A stretch of 6,535 nt of DNA from an uncultured Isosphaeraceae bacterium (GTDB lineage Bacteria > Planctomycetota > Planctomycetia > Isosphaerales > Isosphaeraceae). The DNA lies in NCBI GenBank assembly GCA_937907405.1, contig CALCIC010000881.1, positions 1-6,535 of the forward strand, read 5' to 3'. A model generated the notes under the pieces. That model did no database searches, was not told where the DNA came from, and was given only the letters and a program-made list of their open reading frames with translations. How positions within the stretch are numbered: position 1 is the stretch's first letter; each line of letters opens with the position of its first letter. Below, piece after piece: positions 5,903 to 6,535 of this stretch. Both the position numbers and the translations under genes were made by a program.

Positions 5903-6535
5903 ATGAGCACAGAAACGACCGCGGCGTCGAGCCAACTGCCGGACTATATCGCCAGCGCCACGCCGAATCCGCCGGCCAACCGCGCCCCCTGGTACACGAA
6001 CACGGCGCCCACGTTCGCCGGGGTGTTCCTCTGGTTCGTCTTCTGGGATTCGATGTCGAGCAACGGTCTGACGGCCGGAGGCGTCGTGCCGAGCCTCATC
6101 GGCATCGTGATCGCCGCGTTGATCTGCCATTTCCTCTTCTATCTGGCGCCCGGCCTTCTGGGCATGAAGACGGGGTTGCCGCTTTACGTGGTGGGGACGT
6201 CGACCTTCGGGTCGATCGGCGGCCTGATCATGCCCGGCTTCCTGATGGGCGCCTTGCAGTTCGGCTGGTTGGGCGTCAACACGTTCGCATCGGCCACCTT
6301 CCTGAACAAGAGCTTCGGTCCCGATCCGACCCTGTTTTACGCGTTGTGCGTCGTCTGGGCCGTCGGCGCGGCGTTCGTCGGGCTCAAGGGGATCCAGTAC
6401 GTCGCCAAGGTCGCCACCTTCCTCCCCATCATCCCGCTGGCCGTCTTGATCATGGGCCTGGTGATGTTCGGCGGCTCGGCCTTCAAGTACACGCCGCCGG
6501 CGAATCCCGCGGCGACGGGGGGCTCGATCGCGTCG
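5903..6535 (+). CDS. NCS1 permease (cytosine/purine/allantoin type), N-terminal part, runs off the window
   Basis: The first 211 residues of a nucleobase:cation symporter-1 family permease, open to the last base of the window; the C-terminal half is missing. NCS1 proteins import cytosine, purines, allantoin or related compounds with H+ or Na+. Visible features: a polar N-terminus (1-28), TM1 with NTAPTFAGVFLWFVFWDSM (33-51), TM2 at about 61-82, KTGLPLYVVGTSTFG (89-103) and PGFLMGALQFGWLGVNT (111-127). The last two are close to the CodB/Mhp1 pattern of a Gly-rich re-entrant region followed by Q-x-GW-x-GV. Further membrane segments lie at about 144-160 and 174-194. The start ATG has only a weak purine-rich ribosome site (AGAAG near 5889). 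It is a paralogue of the permease encoded at 4563-3037. The substrate is undetermined. Confidence 0.85.
   Translation, partial: MSTETTAASSQLPDYIASATPNPPANRAPWYTNTAPTFAGVFLWFVFWDSMSSNGLTAGGVVPSLIGIVIAALICHFLFYLAPGLLGMKTGLPLYVVGTSTFGSIGGLIMPGFLMGALQFGWLGVNTFASATFLNKSFGPDPTLFYALCVVWAVGAAFVGLKGIQYVAKVATFLPIIPLAVLIMGLVMFGGSAFKYTPPANPAATGGSIAS

Noticed and set aside
3758..6130. 790-codon open frame on the minus strand
   Set aside because: It is antisense to the HEXXH-VIT gene and the second permease, is extremely Arg/Asp/Gly-rich, and has no domain-like pattern. Shadow frame.
1..6535. CRISPR arrays, tRNA/rRNA genes, insertion sequences, attachment sites
   Set aside because: No spaced direct repeats, cloverleaf, transposase or terminal inverted repeats were seen on either strand.

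Overview
The first 48 bases are not genomic. They match the Illumina TruSeq index adapter (P7 end, a 6-base index and the read-2 primer site) left on the end of an assembled contig. Real sequence starts at about base 49. The rest is GC-rich bacterial DNA. Gene style (exported cyclophilin, FdxA-type ferredoxin, TPR protein, large permeases, strong GC preference at third codon positions) resembles Planctomycetota of the Isosphaeraceae type. That placement is an impression from the proteins, not a proof; there is no rRNA or marker gene here.

Layout. Bases 49-427 (+) are the 3' end of a TPR-repeat protein cut by the contig edge. An intergenic gap with a strong imperfect stem-loop (506-545) leads to an exported cyclophilin-type peptidyl-prolyl isomerase (583-1188, +). 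A sigma70-like promoter then precedes a 7Fe ferredoxin, fdxA (1351-1656, +), which ends at a textbook intrinsic terminator (1697-1724). Converging on that terminator from the other strand is a two-gene unit: an NCS1-like permease (4563-3037, -) whose stop codon overlaps the start of an EntS-like MFS transporter (3040-1724, -) in an ATGA junction.

Divergent from the permease is a fusion gene (4613-5758, +). It joins a small HEXXH metallopeptidase-like, membrane-associated domain to a complete VIT1/CCC1-type Fe2+/Mn2+ transporter domain. After a good sigma70-like promoter, the window ends inside a second NCS1 permease (5903->6535, +). Its N-terminal half aligns without gaps to the first permease, so two diverged paralogues flank the fusion gene.

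How they may work together: the permease/MFS pair is probably co-translated, and the fusion gene may share its short divergent control region. The VIT domain moves iron or manganese, the MFS belongs to a family that includes siderophore exporters, and fdxA needs iron. A metal-homeostasis theme is therefore possible, but nothing in the sequence proves it. The most unusual item is the HEXXH-VIT fusion. Gaps without genes are all shorter than 300 bases, and the long overlapping open frames on the opposite strands are GC-driven shadows.
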